DNA of 64,000 bases, from the NCBI GenBank assembly GCA_004431415.1, contig QPMI01000483.1, forward strand, positions 62,001-126,000, written 5' to 3'. A program made the position numbers and the translations under genes. The notes beneath the pieces were generated by a model. The model was not told where the DNA came from. It was given only the letters and a program-made list of their open reading frames with translations, and made no database searches. Below are positions 1-10,200 of the stretch, piece after piece; position 1 is the first letter of the stretch; each line of letters starts with the position of its first letter. The DNA comes from Cyanophora paradoxa (taxonomy: Eukaryota > Glaucocystophyceae > Cyanophorales > Cyanophoraceae).

Positions 1-2674
1 GACGAGGGGGAGAAGAAGGTCGCGTTCGACGCAGTGGACGCCGCCCTCGAGGAAATCGCACTCCTCTTGGCGGCCGCCCCGGACCCAACGGAGGTCGAGG
101 GCGCTGACGCAGCAGCGAAGGGTCCCGCGCCGACGCCCGTGCCGACTTCTTTCCCCGCCGAGCTCGCCGCCGGCATCGTGGACGCCGCCCTTGAGGAGGT
201 CGCACTCCTCTTGGCGGCCGCCCCGGACCCAACGGAGGTCGAGGGCGCTGACGCAGAAGCGAAGGGTCCCGAGCCCGCGACGGAGCTCGCTCCCACCAAG
301 TCGGTCCCCGAGACCGCCGCCGCCGAGGCTCCGGCGGACCCCGCCGCCGGCGTGGGCTGCTGCCTGGGGTACTCCTCGGGGCCGAGACGGTAGCGAGCCT
401 CGAGGTGACCGACGACGGCGCCTCCCTCGCCGACGAGGACGCGACCGTAGCGTCTAAGGAGACCCTGCGCCTCAACCGCGCTCGCCTCCTCAGCGCTAGC
501 CCCGGCCTAGACCTCACTCACTTCGGAGCCGTTGAGTTAGAGCCGGTGAAGGGCCGCGAGCACGAGCTGGGGCCCGTTCCTCTCTGGAACGTGGACGCGC
601 ACAAGCTGAAGGGCGCCGCGTCGGTCCCGCTCGACCGCGCGGCGTTCCTGTACCCAGCGCCGTGCGAGACTCACTGCGGCTGCACTGTGAGCGAGGGGCT
701 GATCGAGGTCCGGGACGAGCAGTGGTATGCCACTGCGTTCCGCTGCCCGGCCCGCACCCGCCAGACGCTCTCCTTCTTGCTTGCGGCGTTCTCTCAGCCG
801 CTCGCCACCGAGAGCACGTACCTCGGCTCGCGGACCCTCCCCACTGCGTTCCTGCAGATGCTGGGGCATGACCCGCTGTCCCAGGACACGCTGGCTCACG
901 CCTGGCCGACGCACTATTATGAAATCATGAGCCTCACGCACCAGGCCTCTCGCGTCGCCGCGAAGTGGGCCGGGGCCACGCGTGGCCGCACGCCGAGGGC
1001 CTCACGCCCGAGGGTCGCCCCGCAGTCGAGCCCGACGCCCACAAGCTTACGAAGCTTGGGACGAGTGCGTCGCTACCGCCGGCTGGCTGGAGCCATACCG
1101 CCGCCACTGGAGCATTGGCCAGCACTCGCCCGTGGCGGCCTCTCTCGAGCCGCACGAGATGACAGTGTCGGGCCGCCGCCAGCTAATCGAGCTGAGCGAG
1201 CTGTTGCCGGCACAGGACCGCCTCCGCCTTGCGTGCGCCTCGACTGTTGCGGGCTATTTCCTGCACCGCGTCGACTACGGTGCCCCGGGCACCGCCGGCG
1301 CCGTCGAGAAGATCCTCGGCCGCTTCTTTAAGTTCGCCGAGCCGCTCATGGTGGACGCGCGGGTCGACGCCTATGGCTTCGCCCTGCTGGCCCTCGAGCA
1401 CGCGATCCAGTGGAAGACCGTGGCTTGCATCGGCGGCCGCGCCGGTCCCCACGACGCCCACAAGAGCGCCGTTGCCCTGGCCGACGGGAACCCTCTTGTC
1501 CCCTCGGACTCGGAGTTCACGGAAGCCGTTCACTCGCTTGCCGTCCTGGCTGCCTCCGTTGAGGTTCCGATCCCGGGGCGGGCACGTCTCCGCTCGGATC
1601 GGGACGCCGAGGGATGGCTGCGGGCAGCGCTCGCGGAGCGTCTGACTGCGTACCGCGACGGCCGTGCCCCCGCCTTCCCGGTCGTGAGCGAGGGCGAGTC
1701 CCGCACGGTTGAACGCGTTCCGGTGGAGCCCCGCGTCGCCGCCGCCCGCGTTCTGCACCTCCGGGACCTGCACTTGTGCGACACCTGGCTGCACTGGCCG
1801 CGCCTGCACGGGGCAGAGCCTGGCACGTGGAGGGTCGGCCGCGTGCGCCCGATCACGCGCACCACGCAGTTGCCCCTGCACGGCACGACGCGAGGCGGGC
1901 AGCTGCCCACGATCGTGCCTGAGGAGCTCTACGTGCTGAGCCAGCTCGGCCCGCGCCCGCCGCTCACCGCCCTGTGCGATGCAGCCTGGGCCCGCACGGT
2001 TCCCGGATCCGCCGGGGCCGCGGAGCTGCTCCGGTACATCGAGGGGCCAAGGCGGGCGACCGGGCCCACCTCGTCATTCTATTCCGTAGGCTGCTGAAGA
2101 AGCGGGCCGGTTTCAATGACGAGGCTGTCAAGGACATGATCGCGCTCGTGGAGAAGTGGCGCACGGATGCGGGCAGCCGCACCCCCACTCCTCTCCACGA
2201 CCTGCCCACCACGCCGAAGCCGGCGTCGGACACGACGGGCGCCTACACGGCGAAGGCCGTCAGCGCGACGATCAAGGAGGCTAAGGCCTGCCTGCCGCCG
2301 CGCCCGCCTGTGAAGGCGCTCTCGCCGAGGGACCCGCCAGCGCCGGCGCGGCCGGCGCCCGTTCCTGTCCCGCCGCCTGCACCGACGGCGAAGCTCGTGA
2401 CCTTGCACGCCGCGGCAACATGGCCGCCGCTTGCGAGCCCGATGGCGCCGCGGCCCACCGCCGCTCCGACGCCGCCCGCCACTGAGCCCGCGCCTGTCGA
2501 GCCTCGCCTGAGCGAGCCGCTACTCGACGTCGCGCGCGCGACCGCGCCGGCTCCCCGGCAGGCCGCCCGTCGCGGCGAGCGTGGCCGCGGGACGGGGTCG
2601 TGCGCGTCAGCACCCGTGGGCGCGGCTCGCAGGGGCCACGAACCCGCAGCGCCCGCCGTGGGCAGGCTGAGGGG
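1..2674 (+). CDS. Retroelement polyprotein, N-terminal gag-like section (5' partial)
   Basis: Reading starts before the window. It opens with Ala/Glu/Pro-rich repeats (1-390), then a folded-looking region with Trp, Tyr and Cys (about 405-960, e.g. CETHCGC and HYYEIMS), a second ordered region (1,060-2,040, e.g. WLEPYRRHW), a helical stretch (2,050-2,160) and a Pro/Ala-rich tail ending in RGRG-type basic residues near 2,560-2,660. I do not recognise any domain; position upstream of the protease suggests structural (gag-like) function. The section is read in several frames. Joins at 366-369, 972-975 and 2,043-2,046 are in GGGG runs and one extra G restores continuity; a further shift near 1,050 is also closed by one base. 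An in-frame join into the next section at 2,671-2,674 suggests no separate stop. Confidence 0.7.
37..270 (+). repeat. Two direct 90-bp coding repeats, period 144 bp
   Basis: Positions 37-126 and 181-270 are nearly identical and encode the same peptide module (DAALEE[IV]ALLLAAAPDP...). The 144-bp spacing is a multiple of three, so the repeat adds 48 residues per copy to the retroelement protein. Confidence 0.85.
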
Positions 2675-2685
2675 AAGACGCCGAG

Positions 2686-5600
2686 ATGGGCGAGCGGGGC
2701 GACGGCGATGAGGCGCCCGAGGAAGCGCCGCCGCCGCCGCCGCCGTCGGCTATCGATGAGAACCTGAGCCAGCGGGCCCTGTACGAGGCTATGGGCGTGA
2801 TGAGCGGCGTCCTCGCAGTGCCGGGGTGCCCGCCTCGGCTCTGTGAGGGGAAACAGATCACCGAGTGGCCCATGACGGCCCGGTCTGATCTCGCCCACCG
2901 CTGGAGCATCCCCTTCGACGCACTGAAGGGCACGTTCGAGGACCTGCGGGTCCCGCACCTCAAGGCGTTTCTCGCCAGCGAGAGGAGCACGCCAATCCAG
3001 AACCGCCTGGATGGGCCGCCCGTGCCGCACGAGGAGCCGCCGGAGGGCCGCGTCGCGCTCAGAGCCGATCGCACCGTTCGCCTCGCGCGGCTCAACGCGG
3101 CCGCGTTCGAGCTCTTCATGATCGCGCTGGGGCTCCGTGGCCCCGTCACGCCCCACTCCCACGATCTCCCGTTCCACCTGCATGAGTGGACGGAGCAGCA
3201 GTTGGAGCACTTCCTGACTCTGCGTTGGACGATCCCTGCCACGCGCCTGCCGCGGTGGACGCACGGGGGCCGCTTCAACCCGAGCGCGGCCGTCATCCCG
3301 CCGCAGTGGGCCCAGTACCTCTTGCGTGCTCACACCATGTTCCGCGCCGAGGCGGTTGGGACCACCGTTCCCTCCGCGGAACGCGCCGGCCTGGAGTTCC
3401 CGTACGGGGTTCGCTGGCTGCGCCGCCACCTGCAGCTAGGGACGCGCGCGCAGGAGGAAGCCGCCGAGAGCGACCCGCACAGGGGCTTGGCCCTGACCGC
3501 CCAGCGCGCGGCCTTCCAGGAGAAGGTCTTGCATGCCCTCGAGCGTCACGCTGCACGGCAGTCGTTCACGTTCGACGATGCGCTTGTGGGCACCTACATC
3601 GCCGATGAGCCTGAGCCCCGCCTCGAGCCGCTCGACATTGACCATGTCGAGAGCGAAGAGGAAGAGGGCGAGAAGGAAGAGGCGCCGGCTGCCATCCCTG
3701 CGGCGGCGCACAGGCCGTTCGAGCCGCACAAGGACTGGCAGCCGCGGCCGCTGTTCTCGTTGGCGGACCCGACGTACGCCAACGATCACAAGCTCTTGCG
3801 CGAGTACATGGACCGGAAACACGCGTTTTTCCGGCCCCTGGAATGCTATGAGCCAGGGTTCACTGAATGGGCAACGCTGCCCGCGATCAGCTACCCCTTG
3901 CGCTGGCAGCACGCCGGCGACGTTGACGAGTACAACGTCGACGTGCTCACGCTGCAGGACCAGCACATGGGCGAGCTGTGCTCAACTATGCTCAAGCGCG
4001 TCGGCCCCGCCGCGCGCGGCATAGTGAACTGGTTCTCGCTCGTAGGCCCGCCTCAGCGGCCGTTCGACGAGGATCCGGAGCTCTTCGACCTGCAGGGGCT
4101 TGCATTCCCGCACGCCGCCTGCGGCGTCAGCTTGGATATCGTGCAGTACCTCGCGGTCGGGACCCGTACCGCACAGTCTGCCGTCCCGACGTACACGGGC
4201 GCCTGGGATCTCACGCACGAGGGCACAGCCCACGCACCCGTGTGTTCGACCCTGGGCCAGGTCTCGCGGGTGCTGTATACCGCCTTCTTCCACGAAGGCG
4301 GCGGCGCGCGGAACGCCCCGCCGCCGTACATGCCGCACCCCGAGCGCCCCACCCTGCACACCTCAGTCTTGGGCGGTAACATCGCCGACCCGAACGAGGA
4401 GGACGCCAGGACGCCGTTCGCGACCCGCTTCGCGCGCGACGTCGCCGTGCTGGCCCTGCTGCGCCCGCTCGCCGACAAGCGCGTCGAGAACGTTGAGGGT
4501 CGCCTGCAGACGCGGCGCATCTACGCGCCCCGCCTCGTGGCAGGCACGGCCACGCCCGCGCCGAACGCTGCCTGCGACAAGGACGTCGCAGGGGGCGCGC
4601 CGCACCAGCCCGAGAACAAGAAGCTGTGGCTCGCAGTGACGGTCGCCCAGCTTGCGAGCCAGCCCAAGAAGAGCCACGCGAACCCGCGGCTCGTCACCGC
4701 GTTCGGTTACGAGCTGCCGCCTTTCCCGAACTCACCTCCGGGGACGTGCCCTTGGGCGCCGATCCCGGCGGAAGAGGAAATCCTCGCGACGGCCATCGGT
4801 TTTACGCTGGCCTGGCACGCGCGCTTCTTCCAGCGTCACGCGCCGGGCAAGCACCTCCGCAGCCAGCACTGGGCTGATGACTTTCTGTCGGCTGCGGCCA
4901 TGGACGTCGAGTCGGAACGCCCGGCTGACTACGTCCCCGAGATCGCTCGGGCGGTCGCCGATCACATGGATGACTTCAACAAGGTGTTGAACTCGTTCCG
5001 CTGCGTGGTGCCGGACGGTCTGATGGTGTTCATTCACGAGGCCTTCCTGACTAAGCCGACGGCCAAGCCGGACCGCGGGTCCGACGTCTTGCCTCAGGGC
5101 AAGAAGGTCTTCGACGCGGACGCGAGGCCGACGTACCCGGACGGTCATCCCACGCTTGCGTGGAAGTTTGGCCCGAACAATGCGGTCGTGCCGGACCACG
5201 AGGGTCGTGCGGCGATCTGTGGGCGGATCCTGCTCGCGATGCTGCAGGGCTTCCAGTATCCCCGCATCCCGCTGCTCGCGCAGCGGGTGGACAACTGTGC
5301 GCCCCTGAACGCCGCCATGCCCCAGAACGTGGCCGAGGTCTTCAGGGCCCTCTTGCGCACTATGACGAGGGATGAGTGCGCCGACTCGGATGCCCGCGCG
5401 CTGGCGGACGGCATCCGCGCGTACCTCACAAACATGCCGCACGGTCTCGGGTACCAGCGTCTTGAGCTCGGCTCGCCCCCGATGGCCGGCGCCGAGGACG
5501 CGTGGCCCGCCGGCGATGACCTTGGCGCCGGGGCAAGAGTGGGATACAGCGCCACCTTGAGGCCGCCCGCGCCGCCGAGGAGCTGGAGAACTGTCCCGGG

Positions 5601-5691
5601 AACTTCCCGCTGGGGCTCATCTTTACCGATGAGGCTATACCCCTGCGGCCTCAGTTCGAGACGATGCTCCGTTCGCTCTACGCCGATCTGA
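2686..5691 (+). CDS. Retroelement polyprotein, large central section of unknown fold
   Basis: This 1,001-codon open frame starts with acidic and poly-Pro sequence, then carries a long ordered stretch from about 2,800 to 5,520 with many aromatic residues and a central acidic loop (about 3,640-3,690, EEEEGEKEEA). It shows no zinc knuckle, protease or nuclease motif. Its length and globular look exceed an ordinary gag capsid. The ATG at 2,686 is probably internal: adding one G to the GGGG at 2,671-2,674 fuses it with the upstream section (QAEGEDAEMGER). At the other end, one extra G in the run at 5,530-5,533 moves reading into the next section (KSGIQRHLEAA). Function is unknown; capsid or RNA-binding roles are only positional guesses. 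Confidence 0.75.
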   Translation: MGERGDGDEAPEEAPPPPPPSAIDENLSQRALYEAMGVMSGVLAVPGCPPRLCEGKQITEWPMTARSDLAHRWSIPFDALKGTFEDLRVPHLKAFLASERSTPIQNRLDGPPVPHEEPPEGRVALRADRTVRLARLNAAAFELFMIALGLRGPVTPHSHDLPFHLHEWTEQQLEHFLTLRWTIPATRLPRWTHGGRFNPSAAVIPPQWAQYLLRAHTMFRAEAVGTTVPSAERAGLEFPYGVRWLRRHLQLGTRAQEEAAESDPHRGLALTAQRAAFQEKVLHALERHAARQSFTFDDALVGTYIADEPEPRLEPLDIDHVESEEEEGEKEEAPAAIPAAAHRPFEPHKDWQPRPLFSLADPTYANDHKLLREYMDRKHAFFRPLECYEPGFTEWATLPAISYPLRWQHAGDVDEYNVDVLTLQDQHMGELCSTMLKRVGPAARGIVNWFSLVGPPQRPFDEDPELFDLQGLAFPHAACGVSLDIVQYLAVGTRTAQSAVPTYTGAWDLTHEGTAHAPVCSTLGQVSRVLYTAFFHEGGGARNAPPPYMPHPERPTLHTSVLGGNIADPNEEDARTPFATRFARDVAVLALLRPLADKRVENVEGRLQTRRIYAPRLVAGTATPAPNAACDKDVAGGAPHQPENKKLWLAVTVAQLASQPKKSHANPRLVTAFGYELPPFPNSPPGTCPWAPIPAEEEILATAIGFTLAWHARFFQRHAPGKHLRSQHWADDFLSAAAMDVESERPADYVPEIARAVADHMDDFNKVLNSFRCVVPDGLMVFIHEAFLTKPTAKPDRGSDVLPQGKKVFDADARPTYPDGHPTLAWKFGPNNAVVPDHEGRAAICGRILLAMLQGFQYPRIPLLAQRVDNCAPLNAAMPQNVAEVFRALLRTMTRDECADSDARALADGIRAYLTNMPHGLGYQRLELGSPPMAGAEDAWPAGDDLGAGARVGYSATLRPPAPPRSWRTVPGTSRWGSSLPMRLYPCGLSSRRCSVRSTPI

Positions 5692-8600
5692 ATGTCGCGA
5701 TCCGCCTCGCGCGCCCGATCGACTGGGAGACGGACGACCCCGTGCTCCCCGACTGGGACGTTGAGGCTCTGCGCCCGGCGCTGATGTGGGACGCGGTCCA
5801 GAACAAGGGCGCCGCGCCCTCGGCCCGGCGCAGCCTGACTGCGACGGCGGCTGTCGATAAGGAGGCCGAAAGCCTTCTGGTTCGCACGCCGTACCAGCCG
5901 ATCTACGAAGGAGCGGTCCGCGCGACGTGGGCGGGCGTGCGGTTCCAGCCGCCCTCAACCATCGTCGGCGGGCTCGCGGACGACCCCGCCGAGGCGGCGC
6001 CATCCGCCACCCCGTCGGCGCCCGCGCCGGCGCAGGCCGCTGCGCAGACCGCCGCGCCGCCGACGGCGCCGCAGCAGGCGCGGCCCCGGCGCAACGCGGG
6101 CCAGGCCGTTGGCCGAGGCGGCCGCGGGCAGGGTCACCAGCGGGGCGGCCGGCACCGCGGTCGCGACGGCCGAGGCCACCGTGACCGTGGCGGCGACCGC
6201 GGCGGTGGCCAGGCGCAACCCGCACAACCCGCTGTCGACCCGAACGACCCGTTCGGGCTGGATGCGTTCCTCGCGCGGCAGCAGGGGTATGACCCCAAGA
6301 CCATGCGCGTAACCGTCTCGGACGGGAAGGTGAAGGTCGAGCGGATCGCCGAGAGCGCTCCGCCAGACCAAGCCCCGCCGGCTGAGACTCCCTCCCGGAC
6401 CTTGATGCCGCCGCCCAGCTCGAGCCGCCAGGCCGAGGCAAGCTCGAGCCGCAGGGACGACACGGCCAGTCGCGCGTCGCAGGCCCGCCGGACCCCTGAG
6501 CGGGCCTCGTCTCAGCGCCGCTCGCGCACACCCGAGCCGCGCCGAGCCCCGTCCAGTCGCCGCTCTCGCACCCCAGACAGGCGCGAGACGCGGGGCCCCT
6601 CCACGCGCCGCGAGCGCTCCCCGGAGCCCCACCGGCAATCCCGGGCGCCGCCGCCGTCCCGCCGTTCGTTGGAACGCCGCGATCGCGAGGGCTCCCGACG
6701 CCCTTCGCCGGACCGCCGGGACCGCGAGGCCTCCCGCCGCCGCTCCCCGGACCGCCGTGATCGCTCGCCGCCGCGCCGCGACCGCAGCCCGCCGAGCCGA
6801 CGGTCCACGGCTCGCGACACTCGCGACAGGCGGAGCCCTCGCCGAGGCTCGCGGGAACGCCGCCGGAGCCGAACACCGTCCCGCTCTAGCTCCCGCTCGC
6901 GCTCGCGCGATCGGGGCCCGAGCCGGAGCCCCCGCCATGACGATAAGCGGCGCAAAAGCTCGAAGAAGGGCTCGCGCGACCGCGCCTCGCCGCGAGACCG
7001 CCGCAGCCCTCGCAGCAGCCAGTCCTCTCGCCGCCCGCCGGACCCGCCGCGCGGCGCCGTAGACGCTGCGTACAAGCGGCACGAGAACGACGCCCGCCTG
7101 CGAGGCTGCCCGCCCACATTGCGCGAGCTCTTCGACATGGTCTGGAAGGCGCAGTACGCTGAGATGCCAGACTCGCTCTCGGCGTCCGCGCGAGCTGAGC
7201 AGGCCACCGCGCTGGTCCTGATCAAGCTCCAGAACCAGATGGACGCTCAGTCCGCGTCGTCCTCGGCCCGCGCCGCCGCGCCACCATCGGGTGGGCAGCC
7301 GCCGACGGGCGGACGCAACGAGCGCCAGCAGCCCTTTCTAGAGGGGCCTGAGGGGCAGAGCGAAGCCGGTCCGCAGTCGGCGGCGCCGTCCAAGCCTGCG
7401 GAGGGTCGCGCCTCCATCTCTCAGGCCCAGGAGCGGTCATCGCGTGCGAGCCAGGCCGAGCCGCCGCGCGCAGACCAGTCGACGCCGGAGCAGCCGCGCG
7501 CCTCAGTGGCCGCGCCGCGCGCCTCCGCCGCCACGACTTTCAACCCCCAGGCTGACGTCCCAGCAGGGGGCCTCCTGCAGTTTGTGCGCGAGTGCTCGAG
7601 CTGCCGCGACGTGAAGATCCGGGGCCAAGGGGTCACGGAATTGGGGCTTTGGCTTCAAACAGTCGAGCGCCAGATCCGCACCGCCGCTAGCCACGCCGAG
7701 ACGCGCGCCAAGCCCGGCGGCGCTCAGAAGGTCTCAGACGAAGCCTTCGCCCAGGCAAAGCAGGCCGCTCGGCGGGCCCTGGAAGACGTCTGCCGCGCCC
7801 TCCGGGCCGGCATCGATATGCAGATCAGCCTCTCCGCTGGGGAGACGGGCATGATGATCTCGCTCCTCCCAGACGGGCCCCGTGCCGATCTCGAGGCTCT
7901 GCGGGCCACGCTCGATCGCACCAAAGACTGGCGAGCCTTGCTTGAGCGCGAGCGCCAGCACGAGGCTCGCGTGGCAATGCAGGCCGCGGCAAAAGCCAAC
8001 CCAAAGCCCTTCTTCGCGGTATACACCGTCGCAGAAGCGTCGTCACCCCGCGGGCACGAGGCCCGCGCGCCCTGTGACCTTCCCGCCCACTTGCATACGC
8101 CGGCGTCGGTCCGGGCCGCTGTGCCGGTGCCGGCGGACGAGAAGTACATCTCGATCCGCCGCGTCCAGACGGTCGTCCACGAGCCGCCCGCTCAAACAGT
8201 CGCGCCGCCGGCGCCAGCCGCGCCGCCCGCCCCGGCCCCACCAAAGAGCCGCGAGCCTGCGCCGGCCTGGGCCCGCCGCCTGCTGCACAAGCTCGGGCCG
8301 CGCTCGACCGTGCTGGTCTTCAACTGGCTGTCGAACCCCGCGCAAATGCTGCAGGTCGATCCAAAGACCCTGGAGCCCGCCTTACGCGCGGTGCATCAGG
8401 CGATCATGGACCGCTACGGCATCTCGATGCGCAAAACGGGCTACAAGGCCCCGCCACGGCCGACTCGCGCGTGGTTCTCGGGTTCAGCGCCGACAGCGGC
8501 GTTCGCCCCGCAGAACGCGCTCGAGGCCGCCGCGATCATTTACCCCGAGGGCCTGACCTCCGACGAGGAAGCTCTCATGCCCGCGGGCCACGCCCTGGGC

Positions 8601-9398
8601 TCCAAAAACCGCCCGTCCCTCGCCGTGCCCCGCCCGGCAGAGGAGACGCCGCTGGGAACGCGCGCCGGCTATGACCCGCCCAGCGACGAGTTGCTCTACG
8701 CCAACCGCCACGGCCCGGGCCCGCGCAAGCGGACCAAGCCCTCGCCGTTGGCCGACCAGGCAGAGCAGCGCCGAGTCGCCGAGCGAGCCGCGGCTCGCCA
8801 GTCCCGGCCCCCATCCCCAACCGCAAGCGCAACGGACCTGTCGGGTCCACCCGCGCCGCCGGAACCAGAATTCCACGTCCGCCGCGCCCGACCTAGCTTC
8901 CCGCGCGACCGGGCCCTGGAATTCTTCCGGCCAAAGACACTGCACATTCACGGCAGCATTGCTATGCGCCTGCCGAACGGCCGCTCCGGCGCTGAACGGC
9001 CCGCTCGCATTGTTGTCGACACGGGCGCCCAGGGAACTGTAGTTCCCCAGGAAGTCCTCGACCGCCTGCCGCCCGACGAAGTCAATTACGTCGAGGGCCA
9101 CACGATAGTCCGCGGTTTCATGGACCGGGACAAAATTCGTTGTCGCCGCGCCGACGTAGTCTTCGTTCTGGGCTCGCTCCGCTTCTGCCGCCGCGTCTTC
9201 GTCGTCCCGCGCGGCGCCATGGGCGTTGAGCCGGACATTCTGCTCGGCCTGGACGCGATCCAGGCCGTCCACGGCCAGATCGACACGACGCTGTCCGGGT
9301 GGTGCCTCCGGGCCCGTGACCACCTGCACCGCGAAGTCGTCGTCCCTTTTCGGCTCCGGACCAGCTTGGGATCCTGGTCCGAGTCCTGGGACCAGTAA
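5664..9398 (+). CDS. Retroelement polyprotein: RS domain, linker domains and retropepsin
   Basis: This 1,244-codon frame begins with the end of the preceding ordered region (LRSLYADLNVAIRL), followed by an Ala/Pro and Gly/Arg-rich part with RGG/RG-like repeats (6,060-6,230), an Arg/Ser domain (about 6,475-7,045), two helical segments (7,560-8,000 and 8,250-8,440) and a retroviral-type aspartic protease. The protease has VDTGA at 9,018-9,029 and the downstream ILLGLD motif near 9,240, as expected for retropepsins. The apparent stop at 9,398 is not natural: another frame continues across it (LGILVRVLGPVKLP), reached by a one-base shift near 9,360. No CCHC zinc knuckle was seen; the RG and RS tracts may supply nucleic-acid binding instead (inference). 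Confidence 0.85.
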   Translation: MLRSLYADLNVAIRLARPIDWETDDPVLPDWDVEALRPALMWDAVQNKGAAPSARRSLTATAAVDKEAESLLVRTPYQPIYEGAVRATWAGVRFQPPSTIVGGLADDPAEAAPSATPSAPAPAQAAAQTAAPPTAPQQARPRRNAGQAVGRGGRGQGHQRGGRHRGRDGRGHRDRGGDRGGGQAQPAQPAVDPNDPFGLDAFLARQQGYDPKTMRVTVSDGKVKVERIAESAPPDQAPPAETPSRTLMPPPSSSRQAEASSSRRDDTASRASQARRTPERASSQRRSRTPEPRRAPSSRRSRTPDRRETRGPSTRRERSPEPHRQSRAPPPSRRSLERRDREGSRRPSPDRRDREASRRRSPDRRDRSPPRRDRSPPSRRSTARDTRDRRSPRRGSRERRRSRTPSRSSSRSRSRDRGPSRSPRHDDKRRKSSKKGSRDRASPRDRRSPRSSQSSRRPPDPPRGAVDAAYKRHENDARLRGCPPTLRELFDMVWKAQYAEMPDSLSASARAEQATALVLIKLQNQMDAQSASSSARAAAPPSGGQPPTGGRNERQQPFLEGPEGQSEAGPQSAAPSKPAEGRASISQAQERSSRASQAEPPRADQSTPEQPRASVAAPRASAATTFNPQADVPAGGLLQFVRECSSCRDVKIRGQGVTELGLWLQTVERQIRTAASHAETRAKPGGAQKVSDEAFAQAKQAARRALEDVCRALRAGIDMQISLSAGETGMMISLLPDGPRADLEALRATLDRTKDWRALLERERQHEARVAMQAAAKANPKPFFAVYTVAEASSPRGHEARAPCDLPAHLHTPASVRAAVPVPADEKYISIRRVQTVVHEPPAQTVAPPAPAAPPAPAPPKSREPAPAWARRLLHKLGPRSTVLVFNWLSNPAQMLQVDPKTLEPALRAVHQAIMDRYGISMRKTGYKAPPRPTRAWFSGSAPTAAFAPQNALEAAAIIYPEGLTSDEEALMPAGHALGSKNRPSLAVPRPAEETPLGTRAGYDPPSDELLYANRHGPGPRKRTKPSPLADQAEQRRVAERAAARQSRPPSPTASATDLSGPPAPPEPEFHVRRARPSFPRDRALEFFRPKTLHIHGSIAMRLPNGRSGAERPARIVVDTGAQGTVVPQEVLDRLPPDEVNYVEGHTIVRGFMDRDKIRCRRADVVFVLGSLRFCRRVFVVPRGAMGVEPDILLGLDAIQAVHGQIDTTLSGWCLRARDHLHREVVVPFRLRTSLGSWSESWDQ
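6475..7045 (+). other. RS (Arg/Ser) domain inside the retroelement polyprotein
   Basis: About 190 residues are dominated by SR, RS, RSRTP, RRDRSPP and DRRDRE-type motifs, the composition of SR splicing factors and spliceosomal RS domains. It sits between gag-like sequence and the protease. The tract reads open on other frames too, because it is purine/GC-biased, but the RS reading continues the polyprotein frame on both sides. Confidence 0.85.
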
Positions 9399-10200
9399 AG
9401 CTCCCCGTCGGAGAGGCCCTCGTCCCATGCACGCTCAATGGGCAGGGCCCGGCAACGCGTGAGTTGCCGCACCTCTACGTCGAGCCGTCGCCGGAGTCCC
9501 CGCAAGCCTTGGGCGTACTCTGCCCTTACCAGCTGCATAATCACCCGGGAGACAAAATGTTTCACGTGCGGTTGTGCAATCCTGGCCGGCAGCCGGTAAC
9601 CCTGCCGCTAGGATCGGTAGTAGCGGTCGCTTCGGCGGTCGCCCTACCGCCTGGTGATTTTGAGTACGAACCTGAGCAAATGCCTTGTAGTGCGAGTGCA
9701 TTGACAGACCTCTTGATTCGCCGGCTGCGAATCGTGCCTGCCAAACGCCGCACTGGACTCCGCCACTTTAATAGAAAAGCACGCATGCTTGGCGCGGCAT
9801 ATGAGCCCGCCAAAGACGTTGAGAAAATAATCTCCACCCTACGTTCTGTCGTAGATGAGGCGGAAAAGCAGCGCGCTCTGTCTAGCGCAGCGCCTGCTGA
9901 GCCCGCCGACCCACCCCGCGCACCGCCCTACGACGTCGACGATATAGTCGTCACGTTTGGCGAGCTGCCCTTCGACACAGCCGACCGGCCGTTGCAGGAC
10001 CTTGATGCTATGAGCATCATTAGCCTCGACGACGATGCTATGAGCACGTCGTCACGAAGCGCGTCCCCAACGCCGGCCCCGATCACAGGCCCCTCGGTCG
10101 ACGAGTTCGTCGCCGCAGTCGAGGCAGTGTCCGTCCCAGAGACGCCACCCTGCGCTCGACCTTCCCCGGTCTCTCCGAAAAAGCGGAGCGCGACTTGCTC
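9399..10200 (+). CDS. Retroelement polyprotein: protease-RT connector
   Basis: The frame reading LYVEPSP, HNHPGDKMFHVRLCNPG and LGSVVAVASAVALPPG links protease to RT. In Ty3/gypsy proteins the segment after the protease often contains a small beta-rich module of this kind (hydrophobic strands followed by an NPG turn). The second half (9,850-10,140) is acidic and Ser/Pro-rich, likely disordered. A frame change near 10,140 leads into LSEKAERDLLDAV just before the RT; no run of four G or C marks this one, so its cause is less clear than the others. Confidence 0.7.

Noticed and set aside
5500-5700. Programmed ribosomal frameshift in the retroelement
   Set aside because: Many shifts occur, in ordinary cellular genes too, always in short G or C runs and without slippery heptamers; sequence error is simpler.
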